DNA of 64,000 nt, from positions 9,208,001 to 9,272,000 of the forward strand of contig CANUEZ040000165.1 of NCBI GenBank assembly GCA_948099385.1. The letters run 5' to 3'. The translations under genes were made by a program, and so were the position numbers. Source of the stretch: Fasciola hepatica. Its lineage: Eukaryota > Platyhelminthes > Trematoda > Plagiorchiida > Fasciolidae. The notes below the pieces were generated by a model, which was not told the DNA's origin, ran no database searches, and saw only the letters and a program-made list of their open reading frames with translations. Every line of letters starts with the position of its first letter. Position 1 is the stretch's first letter. Shown here piece after piece: positions 1-12,615 of this stretch.

Positions 1-1739
1 AAAGGGTGACAAGTAAACAAACATTGTAAAATCCAATCCACTTGTACATATAAATGGAGATAGTATCGTCCGAGCTACGTCAGCAAGGTATTTTAGGCTG
101 AATGGTAACGTGAAATCTGATACTGTCTGACCAAATTTCCGCCCGTTTTTACATAAACGTGAGAAACCTAGACCTGTATGTGATAGTTCCTAAAAAATTA
201 TCCATATCACTTTGTTTACTTCATCGATTTACGTGTACCTGTATTCTGTCACACCGACTTTGTGGATCCCCTGTTATCTTGTCCCGTCTACTAGTTAACG
301 ACATCAAACATATCTTTAGCTCACTCAAACACATTACCAGGTGCACCGACATTCGGAGCGGGGGCACCTTCCTCGGTATTTGGTAACAAAAAATCTTAAC
401 GTTTGTCACAAAACTTTCCGGTAAAATGCTAGGTGATAACGCACATCAACCTCACGGCGATTCTGTCAACGGTATTTTCTGTTTCTTTCAGTTCTTCAAA
501 TTACAAAACACGTATTCACTCGCACGAAAGCATACGAATGTTATGTTTTCCCCTGTCTTGGGCAATCCGATAATAAGCGTGATCAAATTATTCCTGAACT
601 GAAAACCTTGCTTTATTGATTTTTACGTGATTGTGTGATACCTCGTGGGGTGCGTACAGCATTTACTTGACCCGATTCGGTCCAGGTGATGGATACATTA
701 ATCACACTATTTCGAGTGCGTAAAGGAAGACATCACCTGGTCCTACAATCACATTCTTCCTCGACCGTAAGGAAGTGTTTACCTCATGTGACCGGACGAC
801 CATACTCAATTCGTTTATTCGAAGGTGTACTTTTCAAGACCATATCAACTTGCTGAGTTCACTGTTTTGAACCGACTAATGATATACGGCCACCTCCAAG
901 TTCGTTCGAAACAGATAGTAAAGTTTACCACTGAGTTTCATTTTATTATAACTGTTCAACTCTGTGAATTACACAAAACTGGTACCTGCTCTCCTGTGTC
1001 TTGAAGATTTCTTTATCAAATTTGCAAACAGAGACCATATTTGCAGTTGACGACTTTCCAGCTGAGGAGTTGTATTGAACTCATCTTCCACTTTGTGACC
1101 GAAATATCTGCAATGTATTTATAGGGTGCTTTTTCAACTTAATAGGTTTTTCACCTACACGATTACGGAAATTCCGGTAGTGGCATTGGAAGACAGTGTT
1201 GGTAGAAACGTCTTGATATGCTATGGTGATATGAACGCATTTGCATGCTGTACGGTGAGCTACATCTTTGGGTCCAGGACTCAACCAGACAGACGTAGCC
1301 AATACCCAATAGTCGGATTATCTTGATACAACCAGATTATTTTATCATTGGTTAACACGTTGTTTACGAATCGTATTGCGCTTTCATTCATATATAAATG
1401 AATTGTGAAGAGTAAAATTGCGAAAATATGAGCAAGCTATTCTGTTCTTATGATGAAACACTTATGGCGACAAGGCCAAGATCAGCGATTAGGAGACTTT
1501 GTGAAAAATGTCACACTCAGCTACGAACAACGTCAATTCTCAGAACCAATACGATAAGTAAGGTTTCACAAAATCTGATCAGTGGCAAGCGCCTTATATC
1601 AGCTGCAGAATACCTAGTCTGGGGTGCGATCAGCTGGTATACTGCATCCCGTTGTCACTACACTCTTTAACCCATGATATATTAGAGCCAAACACGATTC
1701 GTTATAGAGTATCGAAGCTCCACTGATGATTGAACACCA
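1..1739. other. No supported feature (left flank)
   Basis: I see no convincing exon, repeat or RNA gene here. Open frames are short, lack splice signals with matching phase, and show no recognisable motif. It may be upstream intron or intergenic sequence. Confidence 0.5.
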
Positions 1740-1890
1740 TGAAAGCATTTCAAAGCCCGGATAGCCTGGTGAGGAAGTGATTCGAGTCCCACAGGGGCTC
1801 GCTGAATGTGGACTGTTGACGATTCCTAACATGGATGACACAGTTGTACAGCAGTTCTTCCATGGTTTTCAATGATGAGCTGAGATCTCA
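1740..1890 (-). repeat. SINE-like repeat, family A, - strand copy
   Basis: Read on the - strand, this stretch matches the copy at 44341-44520 over most of its length: both carry the words TTAGGAATC, a GGCTCGAACC- or GACTCGAAT-type box, and CACCAGGCTATCCG. The TTCGA core resembles the B box of a polymerase III promoter, which fits a tRNA-derived SINE. No intact tRNA fold or A box is visible, and the copy is diverged. Confidence 0.55.
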
Positions 1891-2545
1891 TAAATCTTAT
1901 CATACAACTCTAATTTCCTAAGATTCACATGCTTAAGGAAGCCTTCTTAACAAGTTCAGATTGTTATAACTCCGTTCATGTATCGACCGCATCTAACTGT
2001 AACCTAGTACCTCGCGTCTCTGTCTCGAATGCTTTTCACTTGGCACGCGGAAACAGATGTACTTTAGAAAACAAGCAAGCTTCATATATAATATTAAAAA
2101 GGATGCTCTTTATCTACTCGGACCGACGGAGTGTACAGTCAAACCAATGGATCAAATTTCAGGCACGCCGAGTAGGAAGATAGTCTGTTTTCAGGTTACA
2201 TGAACGTATGAACACACCGAGAAGGGTCAGTTAGACAACGTGAAATTTGCCGTAAAGTGAAACACTAACCTTGAAAATTTATATTTTTTTTAGATTGGCT
2301 ATCAAAGCTTTCTCATAACGTGGTTATGGTTGACAGTATTGCACCCTCAGTAAGGTGTGCGTCGCTTTCTCTATACATGCACACATGCACGCAAAACCCC
2401 GGGATATGGACAATCGTTCTGTGTGGTATGCGTGACACGAATAGTTTGAGCAAACGCAATAATATGTGTTCGGTAAAACGATGAGTGTTTTCCACCATAG
2501 TAACATGTCATACAATTATCTTACAACACCCTCTTTTATAGCCTG

Positions 2546-3152
<607 letters not shown>

Positions 3153-3178
3153 TATATAAAGAAATGGGATTATTCAGT

Positions 3179-3180
<2 letters not shown>

Positions 3181-3220
<40 letters not shown>
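3181..3220. repeat. TA microsatellite next to hammerhead-like repeat
   Basis: Forty bases of alternating AT directly precede the roughly 300-bp repeat that starts near 3226. The same arrangement (TA tract on the 5' side of the repeat) recurs at 36080 and 42463-42594. Confidence 0.95.
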
Positions 3221-3223
<3 letters not shown>

Positions 3224-3225
3224 CG

Positions 3226-3530
3226 TTTACATACTACTTACTACCAATATGAGCTCTTGCACACGCAGCCACGTTATTCGTTGGGTTAACAGTGACCCAG
3301 ACACGAATAACTATGAGAAATCACAGTTGTGATTCATTTGTGGGCTCTTCAATGAGGAGTATCCATTCAAACTCCAGACGATTCAAATTAGATTCTAGTA
3401 AGCATATAACATCAGAGTGTACAAGTATGAAGATAAGTGGGCAGAGGAGTGCCGGGTACGCATACCTGATGAGCGGCAACAACCGCGAAACCGGTCTTGT
3501 GCTTCCGGGGGAATCTTGTCGACGCGTTCA
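3226..3530 (+). repeat. Roughly 300-bp dispersed repeat, copy 1, with hammerhead-like core
   Basis: This copy matches the reverse complement of 42165-42460 almost base for base by eye (shared: ACGTTATTCGTTGGGTTA, AGTGACCCAGACACGAATA, CACAGTTGTGATTCATTTG). The last part also matches 36131-36220. The unit appears to restart: after 3520 the words GCGTTCACATACTACTTACC repeat the beginning of the unit at 3229, which suggests a tandem or circular-template origin. Open frames here reflect repeat conservation and are not proof of a protein. Confidence 0.8.
3466..3491 (+). ncRNA. Hammerhead-ribozyme-like core, copy 1
   Basis: CTGATGAG is followed by a 4-bp hairpin (GCGG, loop CAACAA, CCGC) and then CGAAAC. 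This is the conserved catalytic core order of hammerhead ribozymes (CUGAUGA, stem II, GAAA). Penelope-like elements and SINE-like satellites of flatworms are known carriers of such motifs. After GAAA a CCGG...CCGG hairpin could be stem III, but the U-H cleavage dinucleotide expected next is not present (G follows). The motif may be degenerate or inactive. Confidence 0.45.
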
Positions 3531-3619
3531 CATACTACTTACCATCTATATAGAGAGAGGGAGGGAATATTCCTACAAGCAGAAGGAAGTTTTGCCGTTT
3601 TTTGGATGGTACGTTGACT

Positions 3620-5115
3620 ATTCAAGTATCTATTCGGACTGAAGTTTGCAATTGTTGCCGACTGTCAAGCCCTTCAGTTCTTTTTTAACCCAAACAAATC
3701 AGTCACTAGATCCCCGGCTGCTATGAATCAGCAATAGAGCATTGCCTTAGCTGTCTATGACTGCGACACTGCATCAACCCGGAAAGACAATCCGGCAAGC
3801 TGACTTCTTGTCGCGATACTCAGCCGCAGAACAATGCCGTTTTATCTCACCGGCCAAGCCTGTGTCGAGGGGGGAATTGCGGAAGAAGACAAAATGACAC
3901 TAATCGTCCCCGATGTTGACGACCAGGGGAAAGATTCCACAATTCTTTGTACCACAAGAGGAATCTAGTATCCAACCTGACGGTGTACTTTGTCGAGATA
4001 ACCGGCTAGTCTTTTCACTTCAATTGCTCAAGTCGGTTTCGGATGGATGTTAGGATGTTAAAAAGAGAAAAAGTTTTCTAGGCAAGCCATTATTCAACTC
4101 GAGCGTGTCAGGCCGGATTGACCAACCAATAGTCATTAAATTATCGGACCACTTATGACGTAACCCTTTTGCTGATCGAGCATTCATCTATAGTCCGACG
4201 CAAATTGGGTCAACCGATCAATGGTCAATCCCGCAATATGTTTCTATCAACCTAATCGGCCCCACAGAGCTTGAATCTAACTGGACGTCCGAGTTGGGGA
4301 ATATTCAATTTTTGCTTTATATACAGCACATTAATTTCTGTTAATGACACTTTTTTGGCGAGTCGGGTTTTGCCCTCTGATTTTCCGTAGCGGGTTGGAG
4401 CGATCGGGATTCGCAAGCTGAGATTGAGTGCGCCGGTTTCACGAGAGACCAGAACGTATTAACGGAGCACACGAAGACCGCTTGAGTGGAGATTAAATGA
4501 AGGTACTGGCTTGAAAGATGTGTTGGTGGCCGGAATCGGATACGGGCAATTGCACTACGGCAACGAACTGCGATGTGTGTTTGCACAAAGTCCACTGAAG
4601 GCCAACTAACTGGAACCCATGACCTGAAAGCTACATTCCATGGCAGAGGGTTCATGCTGACTTCTGTGGCCCATTCTTGAACCGGTATCATGCCCTTTTA
4701 CTGATTGACTCACACCTTAAATGGCCGAAAGTGTTCTTGAAAAGTTCACCAATCACCTCGTTTGTAATTCAGGCGTTACGGGAGGGCTTCAGCCAAAAAT
4801 AAGTGCCAGAAGTACTGGTCACCGATAACGAATTGCCATTCTGTGCAGCGGGGATGAAAAGCTGACTTGACAGAATCGGATTTTAGCGTTCAGTGCCGTG
4901 TCACCCGTGCTCTAATGATGCAGCAGAGAATTTGGTTTGTTCTGTGAAAAGTGTGATAGCATTAGCCAACCCGAGAAAGTTGGTTGACTTGGAATAGTTC
5001 CTCGAAAATTTCCTGCTGCATTATCGAAATCCTGTGCATGCGACCAACAACGAGTCCTGTCCAGAAGACTGCTGTCATCGCTCGAATGTCCGAATTCCAG
5101 TGACGTCACACACTA
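3620..5115 (+). mobile_element. Ty3/Gypsy-type LTR retrotransposon relic (RNase H to integrase)
   Basis: At about 3644-3850 the + strand reads KFAIVADCQALQFFFNPNKS and LAVYDCDTAS, as in the RNase H domain of Ty3/Gypsy polyproteins. At about 4648-5100 it reads HADFCGPF, HALLLIDSHLKWPKV, PEVLVTDNELPFC and DAAENLVCSVKS, which together supply the three acidic residues of the integrase core (D in HADF, D in VTDN, E in AAEN). Several in-frame stops and frameshifts break the reading frame, so no functional protein is expected. No clear pair of LTRs could be delimited. Confidence 0.85.
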
Positions 5116-5536
5116 CCGTGGCAACTGTGGTGTGGTCCCACTAATGGTCAGATCACTGACAGCGTCAATACAATAACGGCAAACCTATTGATCGAACATT
5201 CGGTACCGGCTTCTACCACACAAACGTGCACACACGTACATACGTCACAGTGACTTCACGCATGCCAAAAAGGCTTGCTCTAGTAAATCAGACTTTGGCC
5301 CTGAACCATACGGGCTTGTTGATTTGTTGCTGCTGTGCAGCCCTGTTTGACGTCACTCGATCGCATGTACTCCTTGTGCCTGCCTATCAATGATTCGCTT
5401 GCTTGCTCGCTTGCCTGCGTGCTTACTGATGCCCTAGTAGACGGATTCGTAGTGTGTTGTGTTCTCCGTTAATAGCGAAAACAACAGCAACGAGTTTCGA
5501 CCAACTGGCTGACTTATCACTAGATATCTTGGTCAG
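5116..5536. other. Region between Gypsy relic and first candidate exon
   Basis: No gene is seen. It contains a run of GCTTGCTTGCTCGCTTGC-like short repeats near 5398-5420 and could include the remains of a Gypsy 3' LTR, but no second copy is available to define it. Confidence 0.35.
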
Positions 5537-5901
5537 TCCGGTCAAGACTACGGATCCGGATGGTACATCAGTGTATCGCGGCCACCTCTGAGAATTACTT
5601 CAAACAAAGTAACCAACGATGCGAATGATCACACGGCTGAGGCAAATGAGAATCCAAAAAGCGACCGTATCGGTGACGGAGGCCCATCCGTTTCTCCACC
5701 CGAGACGTTTATCGTCGTGGCCGAGCCACAGCGAGTGGCTCCAGTTCGAAAGTCGTTAAAACAGGGGGGTCAAATTGACGAGGAGCTCTTGAAAGAGGAA
5801 GGTTGTGGAGATTCTGCGGGCATCACACGTGATACTGTCAGGCACAGTTTCTTGACTGCATACGCCGAGAAACATCAATCAATTAGGGTTGCCGAGGATA
5901 G
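5537..5901 (+). CDS. Candidate N-terminal exon a1 of the coiled-coil gene
   Basis: A continuous frame runs from an acceptor-like TTGGTCAG to a donor at 5902 (GAGGATAG/GTACAG), leaving phase 2. The translation is polar and typical of coding sequence: an N-terminal low-complexity part (TSNKVTNDANDHTAEANEN, PSVSPPET), then VAEPQRVAPVRKSLKQGG, QIDEELLKEEG and LTAYAEKHQSIRVAEDR. The next candidate exon (6850-6903) begins in the matching phase, restoring an Arg codon. The tail AY-E...DR followed by LLDRRKEL resembles AYTEAVGDLMDRKKEL of the 43.1 kb exon, which supports common gene membership. The 5' boundary is uncertain: an in-frame TGA lies upstream, no start codon is obvious, and earlier exons may exist. 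No known domain was recognised. Confidence 0.55.
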
Positions 5902-6849
5902 GTACAGCACAAGCTAGCTTTGAGTGGTCAACGTTTATTCAGCCAACTTTTTTCTTTGGTTTCACACACTGATACAAATCCGTTGTGCAACATAATGAAC
6001 GTGCAATTTCGCAGACTTACTCGCATCCCTCTCACTCCATATCACTTATATTGTACGTGTGGCAAGCTATTTTTCATAGACCTGCTCAAAAGAATGATTA
6101 TAGGGGAATTTAACGGACAGGAATTTGGTCATACCTAAAATTAAAACTCTAAGGTTTCCTTTAATCGGTTTCGATGTCACTGGCGTAAATCGAAAAGAGT
6201 TACAACATCAGACTCAATTTTATTTGTTGATACTACGATGTTGACATTCCCAAATGGAACATCGTATGAAGTGCAATCGTGGACATCTTGATGCATCTTC
6301 TTCACCAACCAGATCGATAACTGTAAACAACGATGCCCTACTGAACGTGGGGATCTCTGCCTTTTTTACCATATAATGTTTTCCAATTGATCAACGAGAG
6401 TGAAATTCTCGGAGCATAGTCAGTGAAAAATCCTCACTCTTCCTTACAAACAAACACCATCAAGATGTCGTTCTGTGGCGTTAGAATGATACCGGAATCC
6501 GAAATGCTTTACTTTCGGCCTCCCAAACTATTTGTAGGATATCCTAAACTCATTTTATGCCCAAATTTGCCCGTGCACTGGTCAGCACAAAAACGAAGAG
6601 GGCCCAGTTTTTCAATAAAAAATCAACAGAATATTATAAATTTGTCCAGTCATTTCAGCCCTCGTAATGCGGTATTCCTCACCACACTTGTTTTTTGTAA
6701 ATTTCGTGAATTTGTTTTTGTTAGAATTGATACCAGCCCATAGATTTATTCCTTCCAAACAGAGCGTGAATGTCCACCTTTCGAAACTGACCAGCCCGTT
6801 TACATAACCGATAGGGGAGTTTTCCAAGTGATACCGCTGGTTTGAGTAG

Positions 6850-6903
6850 ATTACTGGATAGACGCAAAGAGTTGGACGAGAACGGTGCAGCCAATGGACA
6901 CGA
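6850..6903 (+). CDS. Candidate exon a2 of the coiled-coil gene (54 bp)
   Basis: This small exon lies between GTTTGAGTAG/A and GACACGA/GTGAGT. It enters and leaves in phase 2 and reads LLDRRKELDENGAANGH. The motif L-[LM]-D-R-[RK]-K-E-L-[DN] recurs in exon a7 (LMDRKKELND), evidence for an internal repeat in the protein. The join to the next clear exon (8496, phase 0) does not work directly. Either a weak acceptor at 8467/8468 is used or a short exon of 3n+1 bases is missing; AGACACGAAG at 7148-7157 has the right length and flanking AG/GT but is speculative. Confidence 0.55.
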
Positions 6904-8495
6904 GTGAGTTTTTTCCACGTAGATGATAATTTTCTTCAAAAATAGTATTGGGATGGGTATTGAGACGACAAACGAGTTAGATTTAGGTAGTATTGTTGGA
7001 ATTATTCTCAGTACACACTTTTATGTGTGCAGATATTTGACACCAACATCGCCCCCCCCCCTCCAGATATGATTGACTAACCCCGGTGCTATTTGGGTTT
7101 ATGAAGAAGTCCTAATTGGAGGGTAACGAACGCATTTGATGGCCGAGAGACACGAAGGTATAGTACAACACCCCGTGGAAACCAAAGCTTCCAAATCACT
7201 ATTAAATAAATTGTCGTACCCTATAATATAGTATAGCATGGTGTGAGAAAGTTATTAGGTCGAATAATTTGTGGTTTCTTTGAGGAAGTCTAGTTTTCTC
7301 CATCGAATTTCACAATAATGGATGCTACTGGATACTGGGCTCCGTCATAGCTTATTCTCATATGCAATACCGATACGGATGTAAAGCCTCGACTACTGGG
7401 AATTTGAAACAGATAGACGAGAATCTAGTACTGTCTAATTCAAATTGCTTTCTATCTTCTTTAAACGTCAGAATACTTTGAAGCGAGTGAAGTTCACCAA
7501 CTATTTGTGCCACAGTTTGTAATGTATGCACGGAAAACTGACCCAGTGAGCTGCATTCGGACTGAAAAGCCATGCAAAAACAGTGACCACTGTCTGATGT
7601 TCCGTATCAGGATGGATTGTTCAGTCTGAAATATCGTGACAGACCTGTCGGATTTTTTTATTATCTGAAACTAAATCGGCATAAAACAAGAGTGAAAAAA
7701 AGCTTTTCCGTCGGACCTTTTGGCTGTCCGTTTGCCTACCTGTAATTGCTAACCTAGTGCTTCGGCAGTTGTACAATATGCTTAACTCATGATTTAACTT
7801 GCCACATGACGAATGATCCTATTTCCTCACCGCTGCCCTCGGGCATCTTGAATTGAATCCGACTGTAGGGAATACATCAAAAACATCCTGTTTATGCAGT
7901 CCAACTTTGAACGGTAGTCAACTGTTCTCCCAACCGTCAGCCACGAACAGCTGGCAAAGAACACGTGGACGAATCGGCAGGACGTCAGCACACACATATA
8001 TATGTATATATACCTACATTCTTACAAACATGTATATATGTATATACGAATATATACATACAAACATACAAACACACATACGTACAAAAAACACATTTAC
8101 TCACATGCAAAAGAGGTTACAGACTCATTTGCACATGAGGTACATCTATAGGTATGTTCTCATTCATGACTCGTTACCATGGGTTCCTTTGTTTTTAAAA
8201 AGACAATGACTTGCTCTCCGAGAAGCTGAACTACCAGACCAATCAGTGGTGGTATAAAAGATAAGGCAGCTTGCCACACGCTACGTCTAAAAGCGCTCCA
8301 ATACGTACGGGAAACAGTTGTACCATATACACACGGCCCGAAGCAACATAGACCAGAAGTGGTACATATTTTGCCAATTTCGCGTACCTTATCTGATCGG
8401 ATGATAATCACACACATTGTCAATTGTCTCGCAGAGATCCTATAGAGCTCTTGATAAATTAATCGAGTTCTATATTTTTCATATCAAACTATCAG
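6904..8495. other. Intron-like sequence between exons a2 and a3
   Basis: No certain feature. A - strand frame at 7358-7573 reads somewhat protein-like (LGQFSVHTLQTVAQIVGELH) but has no confirmed splice partners. Around 7985-8060 there is a TATATG/TACATA-rich low-complexity stretch. Confidence 0.4.
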
Positions 8496-8576
8496 TGGAA
8501 CAAAATGCACAAACAAAAAGTGTACACCGACGGGCAGCTGAAAAATCAGTTGACCAAACTGGATCCTGAAAAACAG
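8496..8576 (+). CDS. Exon a3 of the coiled-coil gene (first of the phase-verified set)
   Basis: The exon lies between AACTATCAG/TGG and GAAAAACAG/GTACGT; it is 81 bp and phase 0 at both ends. It reads WNK then MHKQKVYTDGQLKNQLTK and LDPEKQ. The ATG at 8505 could be the translation start if the upstream exons are not used. The other two frames of this exon contain stops, which fixes the reading frame. It joins exon a4 in phase 0 (EKQ to QEFLRF). From here to 55688, eight exons give 1098 coding bases, that is 365 residues plus stop. The product is hydrophilic with heptad-like helical stretches, so a cytoplasmic or cytoskeletal coiled-coil protein is likely. No enzyme motif, signal peptide or membrane segment is visible. 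I do not recognise the family. Confidence 0.75.
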
Positions 8577-10284
8577 GTACGTCCGGCCTCCGCTTTTTCA
8601 TCGAAACCTCGAATTGTCTTTCTCTGTGTGCGTGGGACACGTGTTCCTTCTCATTCCCGTCCACATTTATTCGGGGGCAGATTGCCTACTGCATGTAGCT
8701 GTTCGTGCAGAATACTGCACTAGGCAAATGTTAGATAACGAACAGCACTGACTGATAATAGAGAAGAAATGGTTAGCGAAAATCAAACCAAGATCAATTA
8801 CTTCCGCCAGATCATACGACTGCTAGTTGCGCCATCAAGTCAGCTGTTGTGTCACAGCCTATCTTAGGAAGTGGAATGGTTGACTTTTCTTGTGGCTTGA
8901 TGGCGTTAGCGTGTCATTGAAGTCACTGATTTCACCCTAACTTAAACGCTTTACGAACAGAGCACGGGTTGTTGGAGCATGTGGTTTCAGTCTTTTCAGT
9001 CTTTTCAGTCGCAACCTATTACGGTCATACTGTTTCGAGTTCAGAAAAAGGAAAACCATTGGAACATGAGAATAAAAGGGGAGAAAGAGGCCCACGCCAC
9101 ACCCAAGAACGTTTGTAGGAGTGGAGAAATAGACGGATGAATCGGCTTGGTCCAAGAAAGGTTAAAGCAAATGATCGTACAGTGCAACCGCTGGTGACTG
9201 GATAGAGTTTTCGCCACCGTGATACAAAACAATTTTTCGGTCAGACGATTTGAAGTATTTGGACTAATTTTCGTTCTGTACGTAAATCTACAAATTGCCT
9301 CGACAGATGCAATTTTTTGAAGCCTAAAAACCAATGACTCCACCTATGGGGACCTGGTGTAAACGGGTAAAAAACCTATAGGACGTTAATTGTAGGTCCG
9401 GTTTCTCACGTGTGTACGACACTCGGGTCTCACGTGACTCCATCCTCTTCCATCGACAATAGTTATATTGACTAAGTCACCAGGTAAAAATTAAAGTAAA
9501 CGTACATTTTTCACGAACAAATATGGTTTTATTTACTTGTGGTGGAAATAACCGAAGATAAAAGAACATATACAAATTGTTGTTTAATTGTAAGTAGTTC
9601 CGTTGCTCCGTAAATTCTCACGATATGTTAGCCAGTGTATGCCCCGCAGACACGTAGGATATGATGTTACCTATGAATTGACGACGAAATGGGAAGCGGT
9701 TAAACCTGATTGGAGTAGATGATTTGATTCCGGTTCGCACTGCCTCTAAGTGTTTGTTTTCTTATTTTCTCCAAAACAGTAATAGAACATTCCAGCCATT
9801 TTCCGTCACTCACTAACCATCATTGGCGACGGCATTCCTGATTGTGTAATCACTCCCTTGACGTATATGTTTTATTCAGAGGCCGTTGTGATAAAACTGT
9901 TCTTTCGACACGGTCGTTTTCCAGTTGAGTAGTGTGCTGCTCTGTCCAAGTTCATCAGCATGCTGTGACAGTGTTCTCGAATGACGACCATCAATTAGCC
10001 AACTTCTTGAAACCGGCACCATATTTTCTTCTATACTTATTGACCCAGAGTGTTTAAATGCATTTTTGACTAAATTACCGTAGGCTGAGCTCACTTACGT
10101 AGATCAGCTTCAACTTCACTGGGCTGAATAGGTCAGTTCAAGAATATCGTGGAAACCGTTGACGAACAGAAAAATAGTTCAGAAAGACTATCAAATAATC
10201 TACCATGTCATACCAACTCTCAACGCGTCACTGAAACTCACTGAAGTACTCACTGTACGGTTGTTTCGTCCTTGTTTGTCTTCA
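8577..10284. other. Intron 3 of the coiled-coil gene, first part
   Basis: No gene or named repeat was recognised. There is a triple short repeat of TCTTTTCAG near 8992-9009. The open frames are short and without splice support. Confidence 0.4.
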
Positions 10285-10510
10285 TCGGCAGTGCTCGTCC
10301 ATCGAGGCCCAAGTGGGACTCGAATAAAGGGTGGACGATTGCAAATGGAACACCGAACCACCTGGCCTTTCGGACTGACTCCCAATGGTTTATTGTACTC
10401 GTGCACTCCATGCCGTGACATCTTTTCGTCCTTGGCATTCCGAATGGGACAATGCATTGTCCATACACTGACTAGTTTCTGTAACGGATGACTTCTGCGT
10501 AGGAAGCTCA
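10285..10510 (+). repeat. SINE-like repeat, family A
   Basis: The sequence GGGACTCGAAT...GGACGATTGC.AATGGAACACC.AACCACC..GCCTTTCGG recurs at 52666-52770 (GGGACACGAACCC..ACGATTGCGAATGGAACACC) and, more diverged, at 44430-44520. The TTCGAA/CTCGAA box resembles a polymerase III B box. It lies in the intron between exons a3 and a4. Confidence 0.6.
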
Positions 10511-12409
10511 AGTGACAACAAAGCTTTCACTTTACGTATAACCTACAGAGATTGACTAGTAGGATAAAACAAGCGGTAGGAAATATGGACAATCAGGTTT
10601 TGCTAAAGCTTAACTCACTAATGAAAACTATGGAATCAACAGTAGGAGTTCCATGGATATACACCCTTGACAAGTTCTAACAAAATTAAACAGCTATACT
10701 GGTACTGTTTCCATGGTTTTCAATGGTCAGTTAAGCTTCATTGGTGCATGAATAGTAATTTTGTAATGAAACCAAATCTAAAACAACTCAGATTACAAAA
10801 GAGTTGAATGCCAGATATCTGGGTCCAAGGGTTTGTATTGATTTTATTTTTCAACACAAGTAAATATGTCACTTGAACCAACGTATCTACCTTTAGCCGC
10901 CTTAATTTATCAATCTTTTGGCAAGTGGGTGAAAACTGAGCATGGCGATTCATTCTTTCGAGTAAACCTTAGTGATTACTCGAACCTTTCTCTCACACAA
11001 AAAACAGACTTTATTTCCATACCTTGAAATTTTTTCTCCTATCACAGCTACTCAGAACAATTTGCTTAATTGCTGTTGAATAACACTAGGATCAGAAACA
11101 GCATTCCACTCGTTGAATAAGCTCACTAATGTTCAACTAATCTTTGCAAAATATCCTACACTAGGTGGCAGACAGTGAACCGCGATACAACAGTATTCCG
11201 ATCGATCGCGGACCATTCCTCTCTATCCTAAATGGTTTTGAATATTAGGACTCTTTGAAGCTCAGGTTGATGGCTGCTCTTTGCGACTGTTTCCTTTAGA
11301 CTCGTGATTAGGCAAACTAAAGTGTCAAGCTCAGTGACCGGGAACATATCAGTCCCCTTGTGCGCTCGAACAAGACTGGTCTTGGTCCGAGCCAGTCAGC
11401 TAAGACAGTTTCAAAAGAGAAGACCGAGACAGTGCACCACGTTTACTCTGCAGATCAGAAATGCAGTAATGTGTCACGTGGGCCTTCATGAACTACCGAT
11501 ATACTCAAGTCTGTTGAATTTCACAACTTCAGAAAGTAGCAGTTTTGAAACATTCCTAAAATTTTTGGAACACAAATGGCAATTCGTATTTTCACTGATT
11601 CAAACTTTGAATAGTAGTTCCGTCAAAAATCACAATCTAAAGCTGAAACCATTTTAAGGCGTATATAACTCGGCTTCACAAAGTGGCACTATGTGAATAG
11701 TGTAGACAAACATTCTTTGTTCATTTATGTTAAATGCAAAAAACTAAAAATTTGCTGACATCGTGAAGTTCGATTTAGAAAACAAATACCGAATAGAAAG
11801 GAGCAACCAAACTGCTCGCCTTTTTGTCCTCTTTTCATTCAAGAACCCTACTGCTCGGCGGTGGTCTCTTTCCGGGTAAATTAAACCGGGCATGCTTTGT
11901 ATATTCAATACAAAAAGGTAAAAATATCAATGTGGAGATAAACCTATCTGCAGCCGACCGTAAATATCCGAAAACTACAAAAAATGGAAAAAAGACAAGG
12001 CAATTTGGATTTCTCAATTGAACCTCCGTATCTTTATTGGGGACATTTTAAATTTGCTGCTTGTGAAGTGTTAATGGCTAAAAGCACTAAACTTTGAACT
12101 GTAGCCTTTTTCCGTAAATGGCCCCGTTTTTCCTTGTCCGTTAAGTGTGACATTTGAAAAAATTGAGTGACTACTATTCATACGGTAATTGCCAAACATG
12201 CAAGGGCACGAAATGGAATGAGTGATTGTGTTTCTTGGTTGGATTGTTTCCGCTTACCTGTCTCAGGCACGGCGAATCAGTACACGTATCAGACCGATAG
12301 GATGATTTTACGGCGGGCAAATGAGTTAGGATGTATGTAAATGGAAAAGCCAGTTGAAATAATTCCGATTCGTGTGAAAAATCGATACCAGTAGTGGTCG
12401 GGTAGTTCT
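10511..12409. other. Intron 3, middle part
   Basis: Nothing supported. The + strand frame 11304-11657 (117 codons) has no motif and no splice-consistent boundaries, so I treat it as chance. Confidence 0.4.
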
Positions 12410-12615
12410 GAGCTTTTATTTGCCACCTCGAAAGTCAAAAGGTCGAACCCCTCAACCACCGGTCGACTTGGTGATAGCTAGGAATCCGCTGTTGTCCCGC
12501 TCTATACCACACCTGATTAGCTGTGGCCCTATGTGGTTCTCCACTCCGTCTCAAGGTCTGGTTGCCGATGTGCCTTTGAGGCTATGGAGCATATATCTTC
12601 CGTTAGACTAATGTA
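12410..12615 (+). repeat. SINE-like repeat, family B
   Basis: It shares ACCACACCTGAT, CCTATGTGGTTCTCCACTCC and TCTCAAGGTCTG with the copies at 45590-45830, 44750-44935 and 51453-51640. AAGGTCGAACCCC near the start is B-box-like. Confidence 0.6.

Noticed and set aside
4341..4691. 116-codon - strand open frame
   Set aside because: It is the antisense shadow of the Gypsy integrase region, whose motifs are on the + strand.
7358..7573. Possible - strand exon
   Set aside because: The translation is protein-like in part and TTTTCAG could be an acceptor, but the + strand is also open and no partner exon with matching phase was found.
10159..10511. Overlapping 100-codon frames on both strands
   Set aside because: They fall on a SINE-like repeat with other copies in the window, so they are not a gene.
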